Made by a program: the position numbers and the translations under genes
Part shown: in pieces, positions 41,414 through 54,402 of the stretch
Layout: the number at the start of each line of letters is the position of its first letter
Position numbering within the stretch: the stretch's first letter is position 1
Assembly: GCA_035771175.1 (NCBI GenBank)
Contig: CM069597.1
Location: 9,521,001 to 9,585,000, forward strand
DNA: 64,000 nucleotides
Direction: 5' to 3'
Source of the DNA: Paratinospora sagittata
Lineage: Eukaryota > Streptophyta > Magnoliopsida > Ranunculales > Menispermaceae
Notes under the pieces: model-generated
What the model saw: only the letters and a program-made list of their open reading frames with translations
Databases searched by the model: none
What the model was told of the DNA's origin: nothing

Positions 41414-44161
41414 TGTAACACCCCGTAGTTTTAATTAAATACATACGATGAATTACGCGTATATCGAGATGTATAATACACGTATTTTATACGTAGGAGC
41501 CAAATATACGCGTGTATGATTAGTAAATAAATAAAATTATTAAATGAAGATGATACATATGGGATCATCCTATATGGGTGCTTACAATTTAAAAAAAATG
41601 AAGTTGAATTAAATTGATTAATTTATGGGGTTGAAAATATGTGGATTGGAGTATGATGTAATGAATTAATGAATAGTATGATTTAATGCATAAAAGTTAA
41701 ATATTAAGATGGGAAAGTTGCTTTATTAAGTAGATTGTATTATTAAATGCCATACTATCATTAGATTATAAGTTGATATTAGTATAAGATGATATAAATG
41801 ACCTTGATATTATAAAATATTATAAACTTATCATTCTCTCATTCTTTCACTTATCTCATTTCTAATCTCTCTCTCACCAACGTCCAAAAAAAAAGAAAGA
41901 AAAAAAAGAGAGAGAAGAAAGAAGAATGGACGGAGAGAAGAAGAAAGAGGAGAACGAAGGGAGAAACGCGAGATTCGCATAAAATCGGGACTCGCGTTAA
42001 GTGATTTTCACTCTATTTCTTCGTGAAATTAATATCTAAGCTAGATATAACGATTCTAGCGGAGTAATTGTAGCTATGAGAGTTGTTTTACAATGTTTTC
42101 AAAATTGGGATTTTTACCCAACTTGGATGAAAATTTGTTCGAAAGGTGGAAAGACACTCCCTAGATTGTAGGAGCCCCAAATATGTGGTTCGATTGCAAT
42201 TATGTGTTCATTTGAAATTTTTATAGTCGTTAGAAGTTTGTTGGAAGTTAGAGTTATATTAGAAACCTTTCGAATCATATTAAAACCCAATGAAACTCCA
42301 GTTGAAGGCTATAGAATGGTAGAATGAATTGTTGTGAGTTCATCGATGCTAAGTTCATGATTTTTGGAGACCGTTTGACAATTTTAGTAAAAATTTATTT
42401 GTTTTCAATGAATAGTGAAGACGTGAACAGTGACGTGAACAATACTGTAAGTATTTCCAGTGAATAAAATGGAATTGGACTCGAGTGAAACTCCAGTTTG
42501 TGATCATAGAATCGTAGAGAACTGAATTCTGGACGTTTCGATGCTAAGATTGTGATTTTTGGATATGATTTGATATTTTTAGTAACTAAATATATGATTT
42601 TGGTGAGAAAATTTACTTTCGTGACCTTCGCGAACGTGTAAAACCTCAGTAAAATACATGTTGAAGGTAGTAAAATGGTAGAATGACTGATTTTGCACGT
42701 GTCGATGTGGACAGAATAATTTTAGGAATGTTCTAGATTTTTAATAAAAATGATATATGTTCCAGTAGAAAAATAAACTGAGAATTAGTGAAAATATGAA
42801 TTGGAACTCTATTTTCACTGTTCTTTCTTGTGGAAATATCTAGATTGAGCACGGAAACGAGATAGTAGTTTCTTCAACTTTTTATGAGTCCTAAATGGAG
42901 TTGGAGTCTAAATTCACAGATATAATATTTTTCAGGTGGATCTTTATTATTAGTGATTTGAAGTGAGTTGAGAAATTGAATATGTACATAGATATGAATA
43001 AATGAAATTGAATTATGGAGTGGTTGTGACAGGTTGAGTTAGTTGGATTTAAATTGGAGTTGAACTCGAGAGCGAGGGTTTAAGTTGGAAAGTGTTGTAC
43101 TGTGAGTATATTTTCTTGATTTTGGTTCTTGTATGACGTTTCATATATATGAAATGTTTGAATGTAAATATGTTATGCATATATTGTTGCATTGTGTTTT
43201 AATTTGCATTCATAAATGATTTTTTTAAGCATTGGAGCATGTGAGACTTGCAAAGGCAAGTTGGTGTCATTTCGTTAGGAATTAGACCCGAATGAGTGTT
43301 ATGCGTAACCTCATTGTCAGTAGGCCTATCCTAACAAGGATTGGAGATCTTTGAAATGACTGTGAATTGGGTAATGAGAGGCTGTGACTACCTTATAACG
43401 ACCATACAAGGGTTAGACCCGCTCTCTTGCCTTGAAGGAGGGAGATTGTGGATTTCGTGGAAAAAAATGCATTGTTTTCTTGAAAACTCATGAAATTTAT
43501 GTTGTTGACATGTATAATATATGCGTTGAATGAAGAATGTGTTTAATAATTGTTTGAAATGATTTTAAATGCCATATTTTCCTAAATGCATATAATTGTC
43601 ATATCAAGAAATATATTCACTGAGCTGTTGATTGCTCACTCTATTTCTTCTAATATTTCAGGTATTGAGTCGAAGGGAAAAAGAAAAACCCGTGAGAGAT
43701 AATCACGTGATTGCATTCGTCTGATATATGTATGTCTGCATTGGAGGATATGAGTTACTTTTATTTATTTTGATAAGTATCATTATCACATACTATATAT
43801 ATATATAATATCACCTAGATGGATTGTGTGGTAATGTAAATTATAGTTAAATATTTTAGTTATACAATGCTTGTGATGATGGAATGGGATGATCATAAGT
43901 ATCTATCAGGTGAGAATTTGATGTATGAATGAATGGAATGAATGGGATGATTATATATATATTTGATTTGATTTGTGGTATATCAAGTTTTGTGAAATGT
44001 CCATTATATGGGGAAATGCCGTCGAAATTTCTAAAAATTTCGAGAATTATTGTGATGTCAGTTGAAGGCTGACAATATGTTATCTACTGTATATGGGTAT
44101 GTACAGTGGATAGTATAATGTGTCGGTCATGATGTCAGCCTATGTCAGGGGCGTCGTGACA
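41414..44161 (+). mobile_element. Gypsy element B, 3' LTR
   Basis: TGTAACACCCCGTAG...GTCGTGACA, 2748 bp, followed by the target duplication TGAGA (44162-44166) that matches 35415-35419. It carries the full-length version of the LTR, including the module ATTCACTGAGC..GCTCACTC..TTTCAG/GT (43614-43662). The donor-like site seen in the 5' copy is changed here (GCGTTAAG at 41994-42001). Confidence 0.9.
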
Positions 44162-44960
44162 TGAGAGATGGCTCAGGATGATGAAGACCATATTCAATGA
44201 TATGCATGCTTCTGAGGCCGATAGGGTGAGATTGGCCAGATTCAAGCTTGTTGATAAGGCTGATGATTGGTGGAGAAGAATGAATCGCATGGCTGACGAG
44301 ATCCCGACTTGGACCAGGTTCAAGGAATTGTTCTATGAGAAGTTCTACCCGAGGTCAGAGAGAGACTAGAGACAGATCGAGGTCATGCACTTGACTCAAG
44401 ACAGTAGGACAGTGAAGGAGTATGAGCAGGAGTTTAACCGGTTGGCACTCTTTGCTCCAGAGATGGTGTCTACTGACTACCTACTTATGTAGAGGATGCG
44501 GGACGAATTTCGTTACCGTATTCGTCAAGGTTTGGCACTCGCTGGCTTGCAGACTTATGCTCAGGCTATGATGCAGGACGCTGATTTTGACACTGATGAG
44601 GTTAACTCTAGGATGATTAAATCGGTCGCAGTCCAGGCACCTGCAGCTCATTCAGTTCAGGTGCAGCCGTCAGGGTCAGAGGTTCAGTATTATAGTAAGT
44701 AGAACCAGAAGAACAAGAGGCTGAGGTATGGTGGCAGTAGGTACGAGGCATCAATAGCCTCCACTCCAGTGACAGTTGCACCACCAGCTACAGGCCAGAG
44801 TGTTCAGATTTCAGGCCGACCATAGCAGCATAATTCTATGAGGTATGGTGAACAATAGACACCCGGGGTAGAGTCACAACCTGTATATTCGACACCTAGA
44901 ATGCCGAGACCGATAATCTATTTTGGTTGCGGAGCTTAGGGGCACAAGAGAAATCAATGT
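44162..44960 (+). pseudogene. Element A gag, second part
   Basis: Reading resumes directly after element B: RWLRMMKTIFNDMHASEADRV, ARFKLVDKADDWWRR, FKELFYEKFYP, VKEYEQEFNRLALFAP, all standard gypsy gag core. Stops at 44367, 44490, 44700, 44823 and near 44856 and 44937 mostly replace Gln or Arg codons. The zinc knuckle near 44920-44960 reads YFGCGA(stop)GHKRNQC, so its first Cys is Tyr. Confidence 0.85.
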
Positions 44961-45026
44961 CCTTTGAGGGCGTCAGTTTGTCAGTTTAGTCCTATGCCAG
45001 TAGCTACTAGATAACAAGCCAGAGTT

Positions 45027-45522
45027 GTGACACAGGCAGATCCAGAGGCTAGCAAGCAGTTGATTGAAGGTACGATCAACATTTGTGATACCTTGATGTA
45101 TGTTTTGATTGATGCTGTCTCTACTCTGTTATTTATTTCTGGTAGTGTGGTAGTTAGATGGAGATTATCTGTTGTTAGGACTAGTACTCCTTTGATTTTG
45201 AGTACGACAGGGGGGGGAGAAGATTTACCCTAGCATGGTATGTGTGGGATGCATAGTTAAATTCGAGGACCATGAGATGACTGTTGACTTTAGAGTCTTA
45301 GAATTTCTCGAGTTCGATGCCATATTGGGTATGGATTGGCTAGCAGCATATCACACTCACATTGATTGCTTCGGCAAGAGGGTTGTCTTTCAGATTCCCG
45401 GACAATCAGTCTTTGTTTATCGAGGCAAGACTGCATCTAGACCACCTACCCAGGGTAGATTAGCCACCGATGAGGAGATTACTATGATAGCCAGTATGAG
45501 GTCAGTGGATGATGTGGGATAG
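45027..45522 (+). pseudogene. Element A aspartic protease, degenerate
   Basis: The active-site region reads VLIDAVSTLLFISGS. The catalytic Asp is kept, but the Gly of the usual D-x-G-S-T motif is Val. The rest is typical (VLEFLEFDAILGMDWLAAYHTHIDCFGKRVVFQIPG). A run of seven or eight G at about 45211 shifts the frame near the middle. It would process Gag-Pol if intact. Confidence 0.85.
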
Positions 45523-46910
45523 GGCGTTCAGCGAGTCGACATCCTTGTGGTCTGTGAATACCCAGAGGTTTTTCCTGATAAGTATTGCTTACCACCTAAG
45601 CGGGAGGTAGATTTTATCATTGAGCTAATGTCAGGGACGAGACCCATTTCCATTCCACCTTAGCGAATGGCACCAAAAGAGTTGCATGAACTCAGAGCCC
45701 AACTAGATGGGTTGATGGGTAAGGGTTTTACTACCCCTAGTATGTCACCTTGGGGAGCACCTGTGTTGTTTGTCAAGAAGAAGGATGGAAGTCTCAGATT
45801 GTGCATGGACTACCATCAGCTGAACAAGGTGACTGTGAAGAACAAGTATCCTTTTCCACGCATTGATGACTTGTTTGACCAACTGATTGGAGTCAAGTTC
45901 TTTTCGAAGATAGACTTGAGGTCTGGGTACCATCAATTGAGGATTAAGGATGAGGATGTATCGAAGACTGCTTTTCGGACTAGATATGGACATTATGAGT
46001 TCTTGGTGATGTCTTCGGGTTGACTAATGCACCAGCCATGTTCATGGATCTGATGCAGAGGGTATTCAGACCGTATCTCGACCAGTTTATTATAGTCTTC
46101 ATTGATGATATCCTAGTCTACTCTAAGACTAGGGATGATCATGAGGGTCACCTCAGAGTTACATTACAGACATTGTTGGAGCATAGGCTGAATGCCAAGC
46201 TTAACAAGTGTGATTTCTAGATGACTGAGGTGAAATTCTTGGGTCATGTGGTTAGTGCGAAAGGTATCTCAGCTGATTCTACTAAGGTTGAGGCAATCAT
46301 TGGTTGGCCAAGACCTATCACAGTGAAAGAGATTCGTAGTTTCCTGGGTTTAGCTGACTATTACAAGAAGTTCGTGAATTTTTTTTTCACAATAGCCACT
46401 CCATTGACCAAGTTGACTTAGAAGAATGTGGCCTTTACTTGGACGGATGCTAGTGAGAAAGCTTTTAGTGAGTTGAAAGAGAAACTGACTACAACTCTAG
46501 TGTTGATTCTTCCAAAGCTTGGAAATGAGTTGGTGATTTTCATGGATGCATCACTCTTGAGACTGGGATGTGTGTTGATGCAAGAGGGTAGAGTGGTGGC
46601 ATATGCATCTAGGCAGCTAAAGGTGCATGGGCACAATTACCCTGTGCATGATTTGGAGCTGGCAGCCATAATGTTTGCACTGAAGCTATGAAGGCACTAC
46701 CTTTATGGTGAGAGGTTCACTTTGTATTCTGATCATAAGATTTTGAGGTATCTCTTTGATCATAAGGAATTGAATATGCGGCAGGGGAGATGGCTTGAGT
46801 TGCTTAAGGATTATGATTTCTCTTTGGAGTATCATCCTGGAAAAATCAATGTTGTGGCTGACGTTTTGAGCCAGAAGTGAGCAGAGACTAGGGAGGTTGC
46901 TTTCCAAATG
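45523..46910 (+). pseudogene. Element A reverse transcriptase and RNase H, broken
   Basis: RT motifs in order: [21 protein letters not shown] (45750), [20 protein letters not shown] (45840), [16 protein letters not shown] (45900), a one-base shift at about 46020, then [11 protein letters not shown] and the catalytic [11 protein letters not shown] (46100). Connection and RNase H follow: [28 protein letters not shown] (46540), [23 protein letters not shown] (46600), [10 protein letters not shown] (46725), [14 protein letters not shown] (46835). Stops near 45661, 46218, 46420, 46689 and 46878. The sequence type is Tekay/Del chromovirus. Confidence 0.9.
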
Positions 46911-48226
46911 GCCCAGCAGTGGCATTTACTTGAGAGAGTGACGATGATGAGTATACTTTCGGATAAACCATGTAGTGAGATATGTGCCCGGATGCACGTG
47001 CAGCTTGCTGATGTCCATATTCGGAGGGTTAAGGATTTATAGGAGCATAATCTTGACTACGATATATACTGTAGATATGCAAACAATACTGACCAGGCCT
47101 ATTGGCAGAGAGGGTGAAATGATGTCTTGCGTTTTGGAAGAAGACTATGGATCCTATATGATGCTGAGTTGAGGGCTGAATTACTTCAGGAGGCACACAT
47201 GTCTCAGTATACTATTCATCCAGGGGCTACCAAGATGTACCATGACATGAAGAGATCTGTGTGGTGGCATAGGATGAAGAAGAGTATAGCTGAGTACGTA
47301 CAGAGATGTGGAGTGTGTTAGCTGGTTAAAGCTGAACACCGGAAGCCTGTAGGACTGATGCAACCATTACCCATTCCTGAGTGGAAGTGGGAGCACATTA
47401 CGATGGATTTCATCATGGGATTACCAAAGTCTCGGGGTAGATTTGATGCTATTTGGGTTGTGGTCGATAGATAGACCAAGACTGCACACTTATTTCCTAT
47501 GAGCGCCAGAGACTCGGTGGATAAATTGAGCAGATTATATGTGAGAGAGATCGTGAGACTTCATGGGGCACTCGTGTCGATCGTGTCAGATAGAGATCCA
47601 CAGTTCACATTGAGGTTTTGGCAGGCATTGCAGACTCCATTCGGTTCCTGTCTTCGACTCAGTACAACATTTCACCCTCAGACGGATGGTCAAACCAAGA
47701 GAGTGATACAGATGTTGGAGGACATGCTCAGGTCTTGCATTTTAGAGTTTAGTAGGGGTTGGAGTGAGCACTTGTCTTTATGTGAGTTTGTTTACAATAA
47801 CAGTTATCAGGCAAGCATCGGTATGACATCGTATGAAGTTTTATATGGGAGACCCTATAGATCACCAGCTTGTTGGTACGAGGTGGGAGATACGCAGCTA
47901 TGGGGCCCTGATATAGTTGTTGAGCAGACAGAAAATGTCAAGTTGATTCAGCAAAGGTTGAAGTCGGCTCAGGACAGACAAAAAAGTTATTATGATAACC
48001 AGCATAGGCCGTTAGAGTTTGCCAAGGGAGACTTAGTTTTGCTTAAAGTCTCGCGACGAAAAGGTCAGATGAGGTTTGGCGTCAAAATGAAACTTGCCCC
48101 TAGATTTATTGGACCATTCTGGATTGTTGAGAGGGTTGGACTAGTAGCTTACCGATTGGCTCTACCTCTCAGCTTAAGGGAGTTTATAATGTATTCCATG
48201 TATTGATGCTGAGGAAGTATAATCAT
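46911..48226 (+). pseudogene. Element A integrase, broken
   Basis: The zinc-binding HHCC region (HPGATKMYHDMKRSVWWHRMKKSI...YVQRCGVC, 47215-47320) is followed by the core with catalytic residues Asp ([10 protein letters not shown], 47400), Asp (IVSDRDPQF, 47580) and Glu (the -RVIQMLEDMLRS helix region, 47700, where the usual SERTIQ-type segment reads KRVIQ). The C-terminal GPY/F domain is seen as PRFIGPFWIVERVGLVAYRL (48095-48160). Stops near 47320 and 47471. The solo LTR at 48227 interrupts it after LRKYN; the chromodomain continues at 50045. Confidence 0.88.
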
Positions 48227-49139
48227 TGTAATACCCCAAGTCTGGTTAGAACTTAACCCTAGTTAATGAACTATGGTTAAACTACATATTACAATATAAT
48301 ATTACTTGACTATGTCTTTGGATTATATATGTTGTATTGTGACGTGTGATTAATTGTTATTAATATAGTCAAGGTAATAATAATAATTAATTAATAATAA
48401 TTATAGGTATATTAACCTATAGTAATCTTATAGAATAAATAAGGTAATTTGAGATAATAACCTTATTTGATAACTAAGATCAATTAAAAGAGAATAGCAC
48501 CCACATGTGGGAAATAAGGTGAATTCATGAATTATAAAATATTGAACTCCATAATATACATATATATGTATTAATCCGTTAAGATCGTACTCAAATTATA
48601 TAGGTAAATGTGATTGGTTGGTTATATTCACTTATGGACATATGTTGATTAATATATATCAATAAGGTATATTGTATTTATAAACCACATAATATATATG
48701 GGTGAAGCATAAGTATTAAAATAACCATGTAGATCAAATAAACTTTAATAATAAGGGTTATCTGGAATAATGAGGCTTAATCATTTGGGCTAATTTAAAA
48801 GCATAACTTTGAGTAAGAATGATATATATATTATAACATAAATAGATATTATAACATATATATGGGTACATATCTAAATATAAGAAGTAAATATATAGAA
48901 GTTCAGGGGCATATATTATTTGAACTATATATATAGAATTAATAATTATTATTGGATTATGATTAAATAATGTAGAACATGTTTATTAATTGTACACACT
49001 ATATTTTTCATAATTAGACATGTGAATGTGCATAATTGAAGATATTAAATATACACGTGGGTACACACTGATCAATATTTGGGTATATATCTATATATGG
49101 AATATATATGGGCATATGTTATTTGAACTAATATACGGG

Positions 49140-49193
<54 letters not shown>

Positions 49194-50044
49194 AGATAAT
49201 ATAAATATAATAGTTTTGTCTTACTTGGGAAGCAAGAAACGTAAGCAAGAAACATCTATATAAATACCAACATTTAGAGAGAGCCGTGAGCTCGAGAGAG
49301 AGAAAGAAAACAAGAAAAAACTAGAGAGTGAAAAGAGAGAAATGAGGACTGTAGTGCCACATCTCTACAAGATCATTCTTTTACCAACATTATCTTATTC
49401 TTCATCTTTGAATTGGTAAATGTTACAAGGTGGGATGATTTTCGAAGTTTGTTCGTATTACTCATTTTCATAGTATTACATTCATCCTACATCATGTACT
49501 CATTTTTGTATATGAATTTGGGTGTGATTGACCCATGCTGTATGCTAAATGCAATCTTTAGGCGTGATTGGCCCATGCTACGTGCTAAATGCAATATTTG
49601 AGTTTTGATTTATCTTGCTTAGTGCAAAAGAAATCATTCATGCACATGCGTTCTATACATATTCTCGTGCACGTGTTTTTCATATATGTGAATTTTGATG
49701 TTATGATTGTTGCATTTGTGATGCATGTTTGTTATGGTTGAATTATATACTATGAAAATGTATAATGCGTAGAAACTATTGGGTTTGACCATTGGGCTTT
49801 TAGCTCACCTCTTTATATTTTTCAGGATATGAAAATGCTATGTGGATCTCGTGCACGTGGAGCAGACATCAACTTTGATTTAGGAGATTGTGTATAAGTT
49901 CCGTTGCGTAAAAATGTGTAAACTATGTCATATATATTTTTATAATTACTCTAATAAATTTTAAATATTGTTTAAAGATCGGAGTTGATGCCCAAATAAT
50001 GTAACACTTCAGTTTTGTAGTTTGGTGAAAATTGGGGTGTTACA
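48227..50044 (+). mobile_element. Solo gypsy LTR in element A, target duplication ATCAT
   Basis: TGTAATACCCC...GGTGTTACA, 1818 bp, flanked by ATCAT (48222-48226 and 50045-50049). Removing it joins the pol frame as LRKYN-HDPMRKFYPDP, which proves the boundaries. It has no primer-binding site or internal region. A TATA box (CTATATAAATA) lies near 49255, a possible donor at 49416 (TTG/GTAAAT), and the module TAGCTCAC..TTTTTCAG at 49801-49825. It is a different LTR family from A, B, C and D, and no full-length relative lies in the window. Confidence 0.92.
49141..49192. repeat. (CT)n(TA)n microsatellite in solo LTR
   Basis: About 14 CT dinucleotides pass directly into about ten TA dinucleotides, just upstream of the LTR's TATA box region. 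Confidence 0.9.
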
Positions 50045-50292
50045 ATCATGATCCAATGAGGAAGTTTTATCCTGATCCAACTTATGTGCTTGATTTGAGT
50101 CATTTACAAGTTGGGGAGGATACGACTTATGAGGAGTTACCGATTCAGATTGTGGCTCGTCGGGTTCAGAAACTGAGGAATAAAGAGATATCGCTTGTGC
50201 GAGTCAAATGGAAATTCTACGATAACGAAGAGCAAACCTGGGAGCGTGAGGACTAGATGAGGGAACAATTCCCCGATCTTTTTGCCGATTGA
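50045..50292 (+). pseudogene. Element A pol C-terminus with chromodomain
   Basis: HDPMRKFYPDPTYVLDLSHLQVGEDTTYEELP is followed by IVARRVQKLRNKEISLVRVKW and NEEQTWERED, the chromodomain-like tail of Tekay/Del integrases, which is thought to guide insertion to heterochromatin. One TAG (50254-50256) interrupts the last residues, and TGA at 50290-50292 is the likely original end. The purine tract TAAGTTGGGGAGAAT follows at 50332-50346. Confidence 0.88.
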
Positions 50293-50346
50293 TGTTAGTT
50301 CTCTTGATTTCATTTTGAGGACAAAATTCCTTAAGTTGGGGAGAAT

Positions 50347-51914
50347 TGTAATGCCCTGTACCCCAGGCTGACATCATCTTGACACGTAGTATACTGAAAT
50401 ATACGTATTTATACGTGTATGACTCGTAGAAACCCCACATATTTTGTTGGTTCAGAAGTCCCTAGGCTTAGAAACCAAATGGACCCGATTCGGTAACGTT
50501 CTAGTTGCCCGTACCTTAGGAATTAAAAAGGCCAAATTGACTATGACCTTGAGATACATGCCCTAGATAGCGACGCGGACCTCACGGTTGCTTCCGGAAC
50601 GTGTTTGAAAAAAAATTCATGTAAGGTAGGTCTTGCTTTGATTTCAGAATACCCGAGAGCGAAACATCGAAAAATTTTAAATATGCATATATATATGGAG
50701 AGGAAGAAATTTTTGTCATCGATTACATCAATGGCTTGACCTCCTAGATTCATGGTCCGATTGAGCTAAAATTGTGGCAAGTTATTTTTCTCTGATAGAT
50801 CTTTATTTTGGTCGGTGAAGATCTTGATCGGAGTTGTCTACTGTGAGGTATAAGGTTCCAAACACTGCTGCTCAGATTTTCAGATTTTCTTGCGCGATTT
50901 TGATCAAACGGTTGGATCTCACATTCCCAGCGTTGGTTTGAGCTGAAATTTTACCAGAAGGTTGGTAACTGACTAATAAAAAGTTTGAACAATTAAGATG
51001 TTAAATTGGTGAGTCGTTTTCAAGAAATTGATTATCTAAGTGCAAGTAATTGCAGTAGGAAAACTTTTTATTTATTTATTTAAGTGTGTTTTTTTCGTGT
51101 GGGCCCAACTTGCAACTTGGCTTCTATAAAACAAATTGGATGACTTTCTTTTTCATTTTAGGCTTGGAAAAGGGGGAAAAGAGGTGGAGAAGAGGAGAAG
51201 AGAAGAAACCAAAGGTTTTGGGTGTTCTTGCTTAAGAATCTCCTAAGGTAAGCATGTTTTACCATTCTTCTTCCTAAAAATCTCTTTAGCTTATGCATTT
51301 GAGCTTCATTTTTTTTATCTAAGTAATGATATGAGCCATGGTTTGGAAGTGTTTCAGACCTAGGGTTTGTTTTCATGTGCTCTTTTGAGCTTGTTAATGG
51401 TAGAAATGACTTCCCTTGACCAAGAACAACATCCATAAAGTGCTTTCCACATTCAAATCTCGGATTTGAAGGAGTGGTGGAAGAACACTTGTTAAAGATA
51501 GACCATGCATGTTTGATATGTGTGTTTGGATGTTGTTGGGAACCCATTAATGGTGAAACCCCCAATATCTAGCAAGAAATTGGGGGGTAGTTTGTATTTG
51601 ACCTAAATCTAGTTTATGGACTTAGGGTTTTTCAATTGATTTGCATGTCAACTATGTTGATTAAATTGGTAATTGTGGATGAATGATGATATAAAATACT
51701 GATTTTGCATGTTGAAAAACCTAGGTGTAGTGCAAATTTGGCTAAGGCCATGATTTGAGACTTTGCCTAAACTTGAGGCTTTTGGCCTAGACTAAGTCAA
51801 TTAATTAAATTGACATGAGATTAGTCTAAATTGACCCAATTTATGTTCGAATGCATTATATTATTGATGGTTCGATCATGAGAATCAACCTTAGGCATTC
51901 CTTTGGGTTGTATG
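50347..51914 (+). mobile_element. Element A 3' LTR, 5' part
   Basis: TGTAATGCCC..., aligned with the first 1.5 kb of the 5' LTR (32111 to about 33627). It stops at 51914 in the middle of the LTR, where element C starts. GTATG (51910-51914) would be the target duplication of element C. The rest of the LTR, starting AGATCTAATTAGG by comparison with 33628, is expected beyond the right edge. Confidence 0.88.
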
Positions 51915-52795
51915 TGTTACGACCCCCTATTTGTGACGTTATGACCGACATTGAACCCCATATTATACCCTCCCTCGGTACACCCGACGTCCCGTCAGCC
52001 TAATATAACACAAATTCCAATAAAACACAATACAATAATTGCATCCATCTAAACATAATCAACAACAATAAATAAAAATAGTAAATCTCCAAAATACCAA
52101 GAATAAAATTTTATAAGTCCTCAATTAATACAAAACCAAACACATCCTATCTATGTTTTAAATATACCTATACCCTATGTTATCATGTACATAATATCAA
52201 AATACAAAAATGTACAACACCTACATCAACAAAATACCAAGGGAGTGCTCCGCAATCAAACCTTCCCTTTCCTCTTCATATTAGAACCTGAAATGATAAG
52301 GATGAGGTGTGAGCTACAACAAGCTCAGTGAATGTCTTCTACAAGTTGCAATATATATGCATTTGTATAAAACATGGCAAGATCATAAAAGCATTTGAAA
52401 TAACATGGTGATGAAACAAGATTACATACACGCCAATATAATGCATCATGTCATAACCAAGACAATGCATATCATTTTCTAATCATGCCAATGCAATCCT
52501 AACACCTCCTGAGCAAGGGCGATCAAAGGCCTGGTGCGCGACACATGGCGCCTAATCTGACCAAACAATACTCGTATTCTAGTAGGATTTTTGGGGTTGA
52601 GCAGCCCGTAGGATCAGCCTAAGCTATTTTACCTATACACAAGCTATAAACCCTCTGCCAGGTCCACAATTGGGGATCACAACTAGACCTACGAGACTTC
52701 CCAAAGGAATTCACAACTAGGAGACCCAACCAAATTGCTAACCGCGTAGACTATGCTCAAATTCATTTCGTGGAAACATTAAAACATGCATAACA

Positions 52796-52796
<1 letters not shown>

Positions 52797-52869
<73 letters not shown>
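52797..52869. repeat. (TA)n microsatellite
   Basis: About 36 uninterrupted TA dinucleotides within the LTR of element C. Length variation or assembly collapse is likely here. Confidence 0.95.
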
Positions 52870-52872
<3 letters not shown>

Positions 52873-54402
52873 TCAAATCAATTTATATAATATAATGCCA
52901 CATATAGAAATCCAAATGTAAAGGAACACTGAAAACTCGATTGGCAAGGCTTAGCCAATCTAATCCGACCAAAGAAAGCACTAGGATGCACCAACACACT
53001 CCTAAGCACTACAACCTTCAATTGGCCTATATGGGTTACTTAGATCCTTCACAAAACCCTGAAAATAACATGGTTTACACAATACTGAAAATCAATGCAA
53101 AGTGTGCTAAACAACCATGTTTGAACCCAACTACATAGCCAATTAAGATTCTAAAACAATTAAACCCATGAGCCAATTCCATATTGCTCAATTCAACCAA
53201 TTAATACTAAATTAACTAACCTAATTGAATGCAATAGGTTGATCCAACCACTATACTACAGGGCATTCAAGTATAAATAAGGTTAATTAGACTAATTTCA
53301 TGTCAATTTCATCAATTGACATCCATTTGGTCAAAATTCCCAAATTTGGGCAAATCCCCAAATTCATTACAAATTCCTAAATTATATTGCCTAGGCCAAA
53401 ATTACACTAAGTCACCATGTTCAGCTCAGTAAAATATTGATCTTGCATCATGGGTTCAACAACAATGCCACCTAGGTCAACATAGTTGACATGAAAGGCT
53501 TGTTCATAACCCTAGGTCAATGAACCAAGCAAGGGCCGGTACAAAGCCCTATGATTTCACCATAGAAATCTCTAACAAAATACATGAATCAGTTTCTACT
53601 GTTCACAAGCCTAACATAGATGACATGCAAGCCATTTGGAAAAGTTTAAGGTCATGAACCAAGTATAGGTCTATTTATAAAGGGTTCCACCAAATCCAAG
53701 TGAGAAATTGGGGAAAATGGCATCAATGGGCTCCATTCAACACTAGGGTTAATAAAAACATACTTGCAAAGGAACCCTAGGTCTGGAACACCCTTTACTG
53801 AAAACCCAAAGCATTGCTTAGGTCAAAATACAACACTCAAGCAAGAACTAAAGAGATTCAAGGAAGAAAACAAAGAAAATGTGCAAACCTTAGGGATTTT
53901 TGAGCAAAAATCACCAAAACCCTAACTTTCCCTTCCTCTCCTCTTCTCCAGCTCTTTTCTCTATTTTTTGAGTGAAAAAATTGCAAATGAGCCGAAAATT
54001 AGGTGCTGGTTGATTTTATAGAAGTATTTGGGCCCACACATAAAACTGCCAAAAAATAGATTTTCTTACTGCAATTACTTGCACTTAGATAATCAATGTC
54101 TTGCAAACTACTCATCAAATTAACATCTCAACCATTTACAATTTTTATGAGTCAGTTACCAACCTTTTGGTAAAATGTTAGCTCACTCCAACGGTGGGAT
54201 TGCGAGATCTAACCGTTCGATCAAAATTGCGCAAGAAAATTCGTAAATTCGAGAAATAGTGTTTGGAGTCTTATATCTCATAGTAGACAACTCCGTTCAA
54301 GATCTTCACCATTCATAATGAAGATCTATCAGAGAAGAATAAGCTGAAAAAATTTCAGCTCAATCAGATCACAGATCTAGGAGATCAATCAATTGATGTA
54401 AT

